From the NCBI GenBank assembly GCA_947453015.1, contig CANGFL010000145.1, forward strand, positions 1 to 5,062: 5,062 nucleotides of DNA, in the 5' to 3' direction. Shown here in pieces: positions 1 to 5,062 of this stretch. The notes under the pieces are model-generated. The model saw nothing but the letters and a program-made list of their open reading frames with translations. It was not told the DNA's origin and did not search any database. How positions within the stretch are numbered: the stretch's first letter is position 1; each line of letters begins with the position of its first letter. Source of the DNA: Oxalobacteraceae bacterium (GTDB taxonomy: Bacteria > Pseudomonadota > Gammaproteobacteria > Burkholderiales > Burkholderiaceae_D). The position numbers were made by a program, and so were the translations under genes.

Positions 1-95
1 CTGATGGCCAGCGCTGCCGCGGCTTTGTAGCAAAACCCGGTACGGCAAACTCAGCTTCATCGAATTCCTCCTCTACCTACCGGCGTTCCGCATGA
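1..95 (+). CDS. Possible C-terminal end of an upstream gene (partial)
   Basis: The reading frame whose first full codon is at position 3 stays open until a TGA at 93-95. That stop overlaps the ATG at 92 as ATGA, the classic arrangement of translationally coupled genes. The roughly 30 visible residues end in a Ser/Thr/Asn-rich stretch followed by YRRSA. I recognise no domain and cannot name the gene. The case rests only on the overlap and on the lack of a ribosome binding site before the next gene. Another frame ends at a TAG at 28-30 and could instead be the true upstream gene end. The frame of the downstream gene is also open back to position 5, so open frame alone is weak evidence here. Confidence 0.35.
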   Translation, partial: DGQRCRGFVAKPGTANSASSNSSSTYRRSA

Positions 96-790
96 AATAT
101 TGGTCGCTTGCACTTGCCATGGTTTGTCTTTGCGGCAGTGCGCGCGCTGCTTTTCAGGCCGCCATGCGTGCGATTGAACGCGGACACTACGCCACCGCCG
201 AGCGCGCCTTACGAAAACCCGCTGCGCAGGGCGATGCTCGTTCCCAGAATAACCTGGGTTTTCTGTATGAGCATGGTCTGGGCGTGACACAAAATTATGT
301 TGAAGCACGTAATTGGTATAGCAAGGCTGCCGAAGGTGGTTTACCCGAGGCGAAATTCAATTTGGCTACGCTGTACCACTACGGTCGTGGCATCTCACAA
401 AACGCTGAATTAGCTGCGCCATTATTTGCCTCTGCTGCTCAGGCTGGCTATGCCGATGCCGAGTACATGCTGGGTGAATATTATCGGAGCGGAATGGGCG
501 GGTTAAAAAAGGATGGCGCGGTTGCCTTGGCATGGTTTCTGCGCGCCTCGCGCAAAGGGCACTCCGGCGCGCAGTTGATGGCATCGTCAATTTATCTGAG
601 CGGTGAGGGCTGGCGTAGTGAGCCACGCAAAGCCTTAATCTGGGGCGAACTTGCTCGTGGCAACGGTGAAACCCAAGCCAACGCCATAGTTACTCGGGCC
701 GGCAAGGGCATGAGCCCTGAGAAGCTACAAGAAGCTATGCAAGAAGCTGCCGTGTGCCTGCAAACCGAGTATCGGGACTGTCCCGAATAG
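92..790 (+). CDS. Secreted Sel1-repeat (tetratricopeptide-like) protein
   Basis: This 232-residue protein begins with a probable Sec signal peptide: MKYW, a hydrophobic core, then SARA, with likely cleavage near residue 19-20. The predicted location is the periplasm. Four Sel1-type helical repeats follow at about residues 48-83, 84-119, 120-156 and 157-190. They show the family pattern of LG.LYE.G.GV.Q, A..WY.KAAE.G and AE..LG..Y. Sel1 repeats are protein-binding alpha-solenoids, so an adaptor or scaffold role is likely, but the partner is unknown. The C-terminal 40 residues include MSPEKLQEA and two cysteines (222, 230) that could form a disulfide. The ATG at 92 is chosen because it gives the complete signal peptide; the next ATG at 119 would cut it. 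No Shine-Dalgarno sequence is visible, which fits coupling to the upstream frame through ATGA. The flagellar stator protein MotX is also a periplasmic Sel1 protein, but I see no specific match to it. Confidence 0.85.
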   Translation: MKYWSLALAMVCLCGSARAAFQAAMRAIERGHYATAERALRKPAAQGDARSQNNLGFLYEHGLGVTQNYVEARNWYSKAAEGGLPEAKFNLATLYHYGRGISQNAELAAPLFASAAQAGYADAEYMLGEYYRSGMGGLKKDGAVALAWFLRASRKGHSGAQLMASSIYLSGEGWRSEPRKALIWGELARGNGETQANAIVTRAGKGMSPEKLQEAMQEAAVCLQTEYRDCPE

Positions 791-824
791 CTCAAAAGAG
801 GCAAAAAGCTGCCTGTCGGCTTTT

Positions 825-852
825 CGTCTGCCGCTTTAGCGGTTGACGTTTT
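825..852 (+). terminator. Probable intrinsic terminator after the Sel1 gene
   Basis: CGTCTGCCGC (825-834), loop TTTA and GCGGTTGACG (839-848) form a ten-position stem: four G/C pairs next to the loop, one G-T wobble, one T-T mismatch and four outer pairs. It is followed directly by TTTT (849-852). It lies 35 bp after the Sel1 stop and before the sigma-54 promoter, where a terminator would insulate the flagellar operon. The T run is short, so termination may be weak. Confidence 0.55.
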
Positions 853-860
853 CCTCCCCC

Positions 861-876
861 CGGCAAAGTGCTGCCG
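861..876. promoter_or_regulatory. Inverted repeat, candidate enhancer-binding-protein site
   Basis: CGGCA (861-865) and TGCCG (872-876) are perfect inverted arms around the six bases AAGTGC. A further TGCCG lies at 885-889. The centre is about 80 bp upstream of the predicted transcription start, a typical place for sites bound by sigma-54 activators. From memory, the GC-rich CGGCA half-site resembles ftr elements bound by Caulobacter FlbD, an FlrC relative. The likely binders are the FlrC-like protein encoded next to it or a FleQ/FlrA-type master regulator elsewhere. It could also fold as a short hairpin without regulatory meaning. Confidence 0.4.
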
Positions 877-923
877 ACTCGACATGCCGCCTCAAAACCC
901 GCATGTTTCCTCACTAAAACATC

Positions 924-939
924 TGGCACGAGGATTGCT
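924..939 (+). promoter_or_regulatory. Sigma-54 (RpoN) -24/-12 promoter
   Basis: TGGCACG (924-930), four bases, then TTGCT (935-939) matches the RpoN consensus TGGCACG-N4-TTGCW at every position. The invariant GG is at 925-926 and the GC at 937-938. Taking that GC as -13/-12 places the transcription start near 950. This gives a leader of about 27 nt to the GTG at 977, but only about 6 nt to an alternative GTG at 956. It is the only full match seen in the window and probably drives the regulator, fliE, fliF and fliG together. Confidence 0.9.
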
Positions 940-976
940 ATAAAGAAAGCAAATAGTGTTTTCTAAGGCAATCAAC

Positions 977-2380
977 GTGACGACTCTTACTCAAACTTCG
1001 CATCCAGCACTTTGGCTCGATCCTAAATCCTCCGTGGGTTCGGTCGAGCGTGAACAACTGCTTGAAGCCGGCCTTCAACTTTTGCCAGTGGCAACGCTGC
1101 AAGACTTGAAACTGGGTCTGGCTCGCGCGCGATTAGTTGTCATACGCCTGATGGGTGACACTGGCTTGTTGGAAGAAGTGCGCAAGCTCACACAAGCTTT
1201 TGGTCATGCGATTCCGGTTCTTTGCCGCGTCGAACGTAATCAGTTCGAGTTGGGCATAGAAGCCATGCGCCGCGGTGCTTATCACGTGCTGTCAGCCGAT
1301 GATTGGTCGGTGGATGCTTGGCGCTCGGCGCTGGCACTGGCACCAACGCGGAATGAAGTCCCTAAGAATAGTCCACAGACGTTTGTTTTCGTTGATCCAG
1401 TGAGTCAGCATTTGCTCGAGTTAGCGCGACGTGTAGCGCAGACACAAGTGTCAGCGTTGATCGTTGGCCCAACCGGTGCAGGTAAAGATGTGCTGGCGCG
1501 TGTGTTACATGATGCGTCGCCACGTCGCAATGGTCCGTTCGTTGCGATGAATTGCGCGGCCTTGCCAGAAAATCTGATTGAAGACATGTTGTTTGGTCAC
1601 GAGAAGGGCGCATTCACCGGTGCGTTGAAAGAGCATCGTGGTTTGTTTGAACAAGCACAGGGCGGTACTATATTTTTAGATGAAATCGCTGAGATGCCGT
1701 ATCACCTGCAAACAAAATTACTGCGCGTTCTGCAAGAACGCAAGATCACTCGCTTAGGTGGCAACGCACCGGTTGAACTTGATGTGCGACTGGTAGCTGC
1801 GACCAACAAAGATTTACGCGAAGCGATTAGCAGCCGCGAGTTCCGCGAAGATTTGTATTTCCGTATTAGCGCATTCAAATTATCCGTAATGCCGTTGCGT
1901 GATCGTCCTGGCGATATTCTGCCTTTAGTCTCCCAATTTTTATCGAACTATGGCCCAGATGATCGTCAAATCAGACTCTCTGAGCGCGCTGCTGAAATGC
2001 TGCAGCAATACAGCTGGCCCGGCAATGTTCGTGAATTACAAAACGTTGTTCAACGTGCGCTGGTGTTATCAAACAGCGACATGATTGATGAAGCCGATCT
2101 CATGTTTGATGAGTGGGAATCGCACGCAGCTGAACCGAATAAAGCAATTGAATTGTTATCTGCTCCTGCAACAGCTGAAACGACATCAGCTACGGCGATT
2201 GAAGATGGTGCATTGTCAACGGCAGTTAAAAGTAGCGAATACCAAGCCATCATGGCAGCGATTCGTTCTAGTAGTAATCGTTCAGAGGCTGCAAAAAAAC
2301 TGGGTATTAGTCCACGTTCATTGCGTTACAAGATGGCGCAGTTTCGTGATCGCGGTTTGCCATTGCTAGCGGCAGCGTAA
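977..2380 (+). CDS. flrC: Sigma-54-dependent flagellar transcriptional activator, FlrC/FleR type, with degenerate receiver
   Basis: This 467-residue enhancer-binding protein remodels RNA polymerase-sigma-54 to activate middle flagellar genes. Numbered from GTG 977, a receiver-like domain spans about 10-123, the AAA+ domain about 135-370 and a Fis-type helix-turn-helix about 435-457 (NRSEAAKKLGISPRSLRYKM). The AAA+ core is intact: Walker A GPTGAGK (164-170), GAFTGA (211-216), Walker B GGTIFLDE (229-236), AATN (274-277), FREDLYFR (289-296) and WPGNVREL (347-354). EQAQGGT and the helix-turn-helix sequence resemble FlrC/FleR more than FleQ. The receiver lacks the phosphorylation residues: Arg57 lies where the acceptor Asp should be, Val85 replaces the Thr and Ala107 the Lys. 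The linker at about 378-418 is Ala/Ser/Thr/Glu-rich. GTG 977 is preferred over GTG 956 because AAGG (965-968) lies 8 nt before it and the promoter start falls near 950. No sensor kinase gene is adjacent. The family is secure; the exact orthologue is inferred. Confidence 0.92.
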   Translation: MTTLTQTSHPALWLDPKSSVGSVEREQLLEAGLQLLPVATLQDLKLGLARARLVVIRLMGDTGLLEEVRKLTQAFGHAIPVLCRVERNQFELGIEAMRRGAYHVLSADDWSVDAWRSALALAPTRNEVPKNSPQTFVFVDPVSQHLLELARRVAQTQVSALIVGPTGAGKDVLARVLHDASPRRNGPFVAMNCAALPENLIEDMLFGHEKGAFTGALKEHRGLFEQAQGGTIFLDEIAEMPYHLQTKLLRVLQERKITRLGGNAPVELDVRLVAATNKDLREAISSREFREDLYFRISAFKLSVMPLRDRPGDILPLVSQFLSNYGPDDRQIRLSERAAEMLQQYSWPGNVRELQNVVQRALVLSNSDMIDEADLMFDEWESHAAEPNKAIELLSAPATAETTSATAIEDGALSTAVKSSEYQAIMAAIRSSSNRSEAAKKLGISPRSLRYKMAQFRDRGLPLLAAA

Positions 2381-2383
2381 GTC

Positions 2384-2389
2384 GGAGGT
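2384..2389 (+). promoter_or_regulatory. Strong Shine-Dalgarno sequence of fliE
   Basis: GGAGGT ends 8 nt before the fliE ATG and lies within the 17 bp between the regulator stop and fliE. It fixes the fliE start and suggests efficient translation of fliE relative to the weaker GTG-initiated regulator. Confidence 0.85.
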
Positions 2390-2397
2390 ACTGAGAC

Positions 2398-2745
2398 ATG
2401 ATCAATAAAATTAATAGCCAAGCCAATATCGATTCGATGTTGGCAGCTATGCGCCAGTATCAAGTCGACGCTGCAGGGAAAAATACGCAGCCGGTGTTAG
2501 CACCACCCACAGCAGAGATAGGTAAGCCGACCTTTGGTGATGCGATCAAAACGGCAGTGGTGCAAACCAACGAAGTTCAGGAATATGCGAGCAGCCTGCG
2601 TGAAGCCTATGACCGTGGCGAAGATGTACCACTGACCGATGTCGTGCTGGCGATGCAGAAATCATCACTGGCTTTTGAAGCGACTCTGCAGATACGTAAC
2701 AAAGTGCTCAAGGCCTACGAAGACATATTGAACATGCCGGTATAA
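2398..2745 (+). CDS. fliE: Flagellar hook-basal body protein FliE
   Basis: FliE (115 residues, close to the usual length of just over 100) is exported by the flagellar type III apparatus. It links the FliF MS ring to the proximal rod. The conserved C-terminal half is clear: FGDAIKTAV (46-54), a helix, PLTDVVLAMQKSSLAFEA (77-94), then QIRNKVLKAYEDILNMPV (98-115), which is the family signature ending in NMPV. The N-terminal 45 residues are variable and polar, as expected. It sits 17 bp after the regulator gene with a strong ribosome binding site and 70 bp before fliF, the standard fliE-fliF order. There is nothing abnormal in the frame. Transcription is probably from the sigma-54 promoter at 924-939. 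Confidence 0.97.
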   Translation: MINKINSQANIDSMLAAMRQYQVDAAGKNTQPVLAPPTAEIGKPTFGDAIKTAVVQTNEVQEYASSLREAYDRGEDVPLTDVVLAMQKSSLAFEATLQIRNKVLKAYEDILNMPV

Positions 2746-2757
2746 GCCAGCATGTGA

Positions 2758-2788
2758 TTGAAATAGTAAACCGTTTATTTTGAAATAG
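2758..2788. repeat. 9-bp direct repeat in the fliE-fliF spacer
   Basis: TTGAAATAG occurs at 2758-2766 and again at 2780-2788. The copies are 22 bp apart, about two helical turns, so a protein could contact both on one DNA face. The 70-bp spacer is AT-rich and has no -24/-12 match. The repeat may be a regulatory site or chance. Confidence 0.4.
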
Positions 2789-2815
2789 AACAGCCAACCT
2801 CTTAGAGAGTAGAAC

Positions 2816-4933
2816 ATGGCCGAAGCGACAATGAATGGGGGATTGCCCCCACAACTGCCTACAGGACAGGCCGCCGGTGCGGGTGATACCGCAACTGGCG
2901 CATTACCTATGCCCAATCCTGGACAGCTGCCTGGCGCCCTAAGTGGCGTATCGGGTGGCATGAATCAGTTTAAGAGCTGGGCAGATAATCTGATCAAACA
3001 GCCGGCCGTACGTCGTGCGCTACCTGCCATCGCGATACTGGTGATTCTTTTGATCGCAGCGATGAGCTTTCAGTTTTCGCAGACAACGCCATATCGTTCC
3101 ATCATGCCAGGCATGACCGAGACTGATAAACAGGCAGCGATGGAAGCCTTGAAAGCCGCTGATTTCAAACCAAAAATTGATACCAGTAGTGGTCAGATTA
3201 CCGTTCCAGAAGGTCGTTATCACGAAGCGCGTATTTTCTTGGCGGGTCAGGGCATCCCTAAAGAAGCGCAGCCTATCGGCATGGATTCATTAAAAGATAA
3301 ATCCTCCATGACCACCAGTCAGTTCATGGAACAAGTTCAGTACAACTCTGCTATCGAGCAAGAGCTGGCACGTAGCATTATGCAGATTTCCACCATTAAA
3401 TCAGCGCGCGTGCATTTGGCTTTACCTAAACAAAGCGTGTTCGTGCGCGAACGAGCAACGCCTAAAGCATCCGTTGTTGTGACTCCGCACTCCGGTCGGG
3501 GCGTTACAACATCGCAGGTAAAAGCGATTGTTCATCTCATTTCGTCTAGTGTTCCTTATCTCTCGCCACAAAATGTATCGGTGGTAGATGATCAGGGTAA
3601 TTTGATGACCGAAGAAAATCCGGTGGATGCAGCGATGGGTTTGACAGTCGCGCAAATGTCGCACAAGCAGCGTACTGAAGAATCGTATCGTCAGCGCGTT
3701 ACCGAATTGTTGGCACCCGTCGTAGGTGAGGCGTCGGTAAAAGCAGAAGTTAACTTAACACTGGATTACACCACGGTTGAAACCACGACCGAAGATTTTG
3801 ATAACAAAGATAAGGGCGTTAAGCCACGTTCAGAAGCGTTGACGACTGAGCGTAAATATAAGATCGATCCCGAAGGTATTCCTGGTGCGATGACTAACTC
3901 GCCACCACCGGACGCCGATTTGACGACGGATACGAATTCAAATGAACGTAAGCCGGTCAATAACGAAGTCGTGACAACACGTGCGACACGTAACTTTGAA
4001 ATGGATCGTTCGGTTCGTCATGTGAAAAATTCACAAGGTGCGATTGAGCGTGTCACGGTTGCGGTTGTAGTGGCTGAACGAGCAGCGCCACAGCCTGCTG
4101 ATGGCAAAGGATTTGGCCCTGGTGTGCCAACCACGATCCCGTATTCGAAGGAAGAGTTAGATCGTATGCTGCAATTGGTGCGTAGCGCGGTGGGTTATAA
4201 CGAAGCTCGTGGTGACGTGGTCACTGTGGCGCCAGCACGTTTTGAAACGCTGGCACCTGAACCACCGAAGGCTTGGTATGCCGATACGGATTTGCAGAAC
4301 TTCATTAAAATTGGTGTGGCTGCGCTCGTAATGATCGTATTCCTGCTGGCAGTAGTACGTCCGATGGTGAAAGGCCCGACGATCAACCAAATTCTGGGAC
4401 CCGCTGGACCTTCCGCAGAAGATCTGAGGCGTGCTGAAGAAGCTAGACTGGCTGAAATTGCCAAAGCGGTTGAAGATGCTAAAGCGGCTGAGACGGCTCG
4501 TATGGAAGAGCAATTCAGATTGGCAGAAGAAGCGCGCTTAGCAGAAGAAGCACGTTTGGCAGAGTTGGCGCGGTTGGCAGAAGAAGCACGCTTGGCAGAA
4601 GAAGCACGTTTGGCAGAGTTGGCACGCTTGGCAGCAGAAGCGGCAGCGGAAGAAGAGCGTCTGGCAGCCGAGGCCGCAGCAGAAGAAGAGCGCTTGGAAG
4701 CAGAAGCGGCGGCAGAGGCCGCAGCCGCAGACGAGATCGAGATGGAAGAAGGCGAGTCGCTGGAAGAAATGAAAGCGCGTATGCAATCAATGAAACCGAA
4801 GAAGCCTACTTTCACAGCTGATATGCTAGACACAGCAAACACGTACGATGACAAAGTCGCATTGATTCGTATGCTAGTGGCGCAAGAGTCAGGTCGCGTT
4901 GCATTGGTACTGAAGAACTTGGTCAAAAACTAA
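2816..4933 (+). CDS. fliF: Flagellar MS-ring protein FliF with long repetitive helical C-tail
   Basis: FliF (705 residues) forms the inner-membrane MS ring that houses the export gate, and its C-terminus binds FliG. Family members usually have about 550-600 residues. Order: cytoplasmic Gly/Pro/Ala-rich N-terminus (1-66); membrane helix 1 (about 67-85); periplasmic ring-building domains, including YRSIMPGM (93-100), GRYHEARIFLAGQGIPK (133-149) and QFMEQVQYNSAIEQELAR (169-186), then SARVHLALPK (196-205); a beta-collar region (about 311-420) with VPGAL-like IPGAM and a polar, low-conservation insert; membrane helix 2 (about 496-515). The cytoplasmic tail then has Ala/Glu/Arg/Leu repeats (538-638) before the FliG-binding end, YDDKVALIRMLV to the C-terminus (677-705). 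The extra length is mainly the N-terminal extension and the repeats. GAGAG (2805-2809) ends 6 nt before the ATG. The frame is intact and the identity is certain. Confidence 0.97.
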   Translation: MAEATMNGGLPPQLPTGQAAGAGDTATGALPMPNPGQLPGALSGVSGGMNQFKSWADNLIKQPAVRRALPAIAILVILLIAAMSFQFSQTTPYRSIMPGMTETDKQAAMEALKAADFKPKIDTSSGQITVPEGRYHEARIFLAGQGIPKEAQPIGMDSLKDKSSMTTSQFMEQVQYNSAIEQELARSIMQISTIKSARVHLALPKQSVFVRERATPKASVVVTPHSGRGVTTSQVKAIVHLISSSVPYLSPQNVSVVDDQGNLMTEENPVDAAMGLTVAQMSHKQRTEESYRQRVTELLAPVVGEASVKAEVNLTLDYTTVETTTEDFDNKDKGVKPRSEALTTERKYKIDPEGIPGAMTNSPPPDADLTTDTNSNERKPVNNEVVTTRATRNFEMDRSVRHVKNSQGAIERVTVAVVVAERAAPQPADGKGFGPGVPTTIPYSKEELDRMLQLVRSAVGYNEARGDVVTVAPARFETLAPEPPKAWYADTDLQNFIKIGVAALVMIVFLLAVVRPMVKGPTINQILGPAGPSAEDLRRAEEARLAEIAKAVEDAKAAETARMEEQFRLAEEARLAEEARLAELARLAEEARLAEEARLAELARLAAEAAAEEERLAAEAAAEEERLEAEAAAEAAAADEIEMEEGESLEEMKARMQSMKPKKPTFTADMLDTANTYDDKVALIRMLVAQESGRVALVLKNLVKN
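4427..4729 (+). repeat. Repeat tract in fliF encoding a long charged helix
   Basis: FliF residues 538-609 read as twelve consecutive six-residue units of the form R-L-A-E-E-A; the first five are imperfect. Units from 4517 form two 54-bp blocks (4517-4570 and 4571-4624) with 49 of 54 bases identical and identical protein. Two 33-bp blocks follow (4625-4657, 4658-4690), each encoding RLAAEAAAEEE with 27 of 33 bases identical, then a diverged third copy. The tract lies between membrane helix 2 and the FliG-binding end. An 18-residue period equals five alpha-helical turns and an 11-residue period about three, so a long helix is expected. Confidence 0.93.
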
Positions 4934-4968
4934 GCGGTTGACCAACTAAATAACTAACGGGGAATCAC

Positions 4969-5062
4969 ATGGCAGAACCTAAAAAAGTAGCAGAGCCTAA
5001 AGCCGCCGAAGCAGCACCACCGGTGGCAGTAGCAGAGGCTGATGCTAATCCTATGGATGAGA
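4969..5062 (+). CDS. fliG: Flagellar motor switch protein FliG, N-terminal fragment
   Basis: An ATG preceded by GGGGA (4959-4963, 5 nt away) opens a frame that runs off the window after 31 full codons. Its position 35 bp after fliF is that of fliG, whose product binds the FliF C-terminus, builds the C ring with FliM/FliN and interacts with the stator to generate torque. The identity is mostly inferred from gene order, because the conserved FliG domain has not begun. The visible residues, MAEPKKVAEPKAAEAAP and onward to NPMDE, are low complexity and rich in Ala, Pro, Glu and Lys. FliG proteins usually enter their first conserved helix within the first 10-15 residues, so this is an N-terminal extension. 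The in-frame ATG at 5053 could be a second start, but its spacing from the nearest GAGG is poor. Confidence 0.8.
   Translation, partial: MAEPKKVAEPKAAEAAPPVAVAEADANPMDE

Noticed and set aside
92..790. Calling the Sel1 protein MotX
   Set aside because: Only the repeat type, size and signal peptide agree. I see no MotX-specific sequence, and generic Sel1 proteins are common.
804..824. Hairpin AAAAGC/GCTTTT as the terminator of the Sel1 gene
   Set aside because: The stem is mostly A-T with a 9-base loop; the adjoining GC-rich hairpin at 825-848 followed by TTTT is a better candidate.
956..976. GTG at 956 as start of the regulator
   Set aside because: No good ribosome binding site, and the predicted transcription start is only about 6 nt upstream; GTG 977 is better on both counts.
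3366..3381. TGGCACG resembling a sigma-54 -24 element inside fliF
   Set aside because: The -12 part reads ATTAT rather than TTGC at the required spacing, and it lies within a conserved coding stretch.
4620..4635. Another TGGCACG in the fliF repeat tract
   Set aside because: No TTGC at the correct spacing; the bases follow from the repeated Leu-Ala-Arg codons.
4517..4729. CRISPR array or other non-coding tandem repeat
   Set aside because: The units keep the fliF frame, have no spacers, and differ only at silent positions, so they are coding repeats.
4195..4926. A 243-codon open frame on the minus strand opposite the fliF repeats
   Set aside because: It is the mirror of Ala/Glu/Leu repeat codons and gives a Ser/Ala/Arg low-complexity protein with no recognisable motif, inside a certain gene.

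Overview
The window is the start of a flagellar basal-body operon from a Gram-negative bacterium, most likely a gamma- or betaproteobacterium whose flagellar genes follow a sigma-54-dependent (FlrA/FlrC or FleQ/FleR type) hierarchy. The basis is the gene order regulator-fliE-fliF-fliG, a near-consensus -24/-12 promoter before the regulator, and the FlrC/FleR-like sequence of that regulator. The DNA has moderate G+C, and I cannot name a genus from it.

Layout, all on the + strand. Positions 1-95 appear to hold the tail of an upstream gene whose TGA overlaps the next start as ATGA. Positions 92-790 encode a secreted Sel1-repeat protein. Positions 791-976 are an intergenic control region with, in order, a probable intrinsic terminator, an inverted repeat placed like an enhancer, and a sigma-54 promoter. 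A sigma-54 activator of the FlrC/FleR type follows (977-2380), then fliE (2398-2745), fliF (2816-4933) and the first 31 codons of fliG (4969 to the window end). Gaps inside the operon are 17, 70 and 35 bp, each downstream gene has a Shine-Dalgarno sequence, and I see no terminator between them.

How they work together: the promoter at 924-939 should transcribe the activator together with the MS-ring/C-ring genes. FliF forms the MS ring, FliE joins it to the rod, and FliG binds the FliF C-terminus to start the C ring. The activator has an intact AAA+ core, including GAFTGA, but its N-terminal receiver-like domain has lost the phosphoacceptor Asp and its partner Thr and Lys. No histidine kinase gene is adjacent. 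It therefore looks like an activator that is not controlled by phosphorylation.

The most unusual feature is in FliF. The cytoplasmic tail contains about 100 residues of near-perfect Ala/Glu/Arg/Leu repeats: twelve consecutive six-residue units, then 11-residue units. They lie between the second membrane helix and the canonical FliG-binding C-terminus. Duplicated copies differ at the DNA level only by synonymous changes, which suggests the helix is kept by selection. FliG also begins with an atypical Ala/Pro/Glu/Lys-rich extension, so the MS-ring to C-ring joint may be built differently here. The rest of the window is a conventional flagellar operon.
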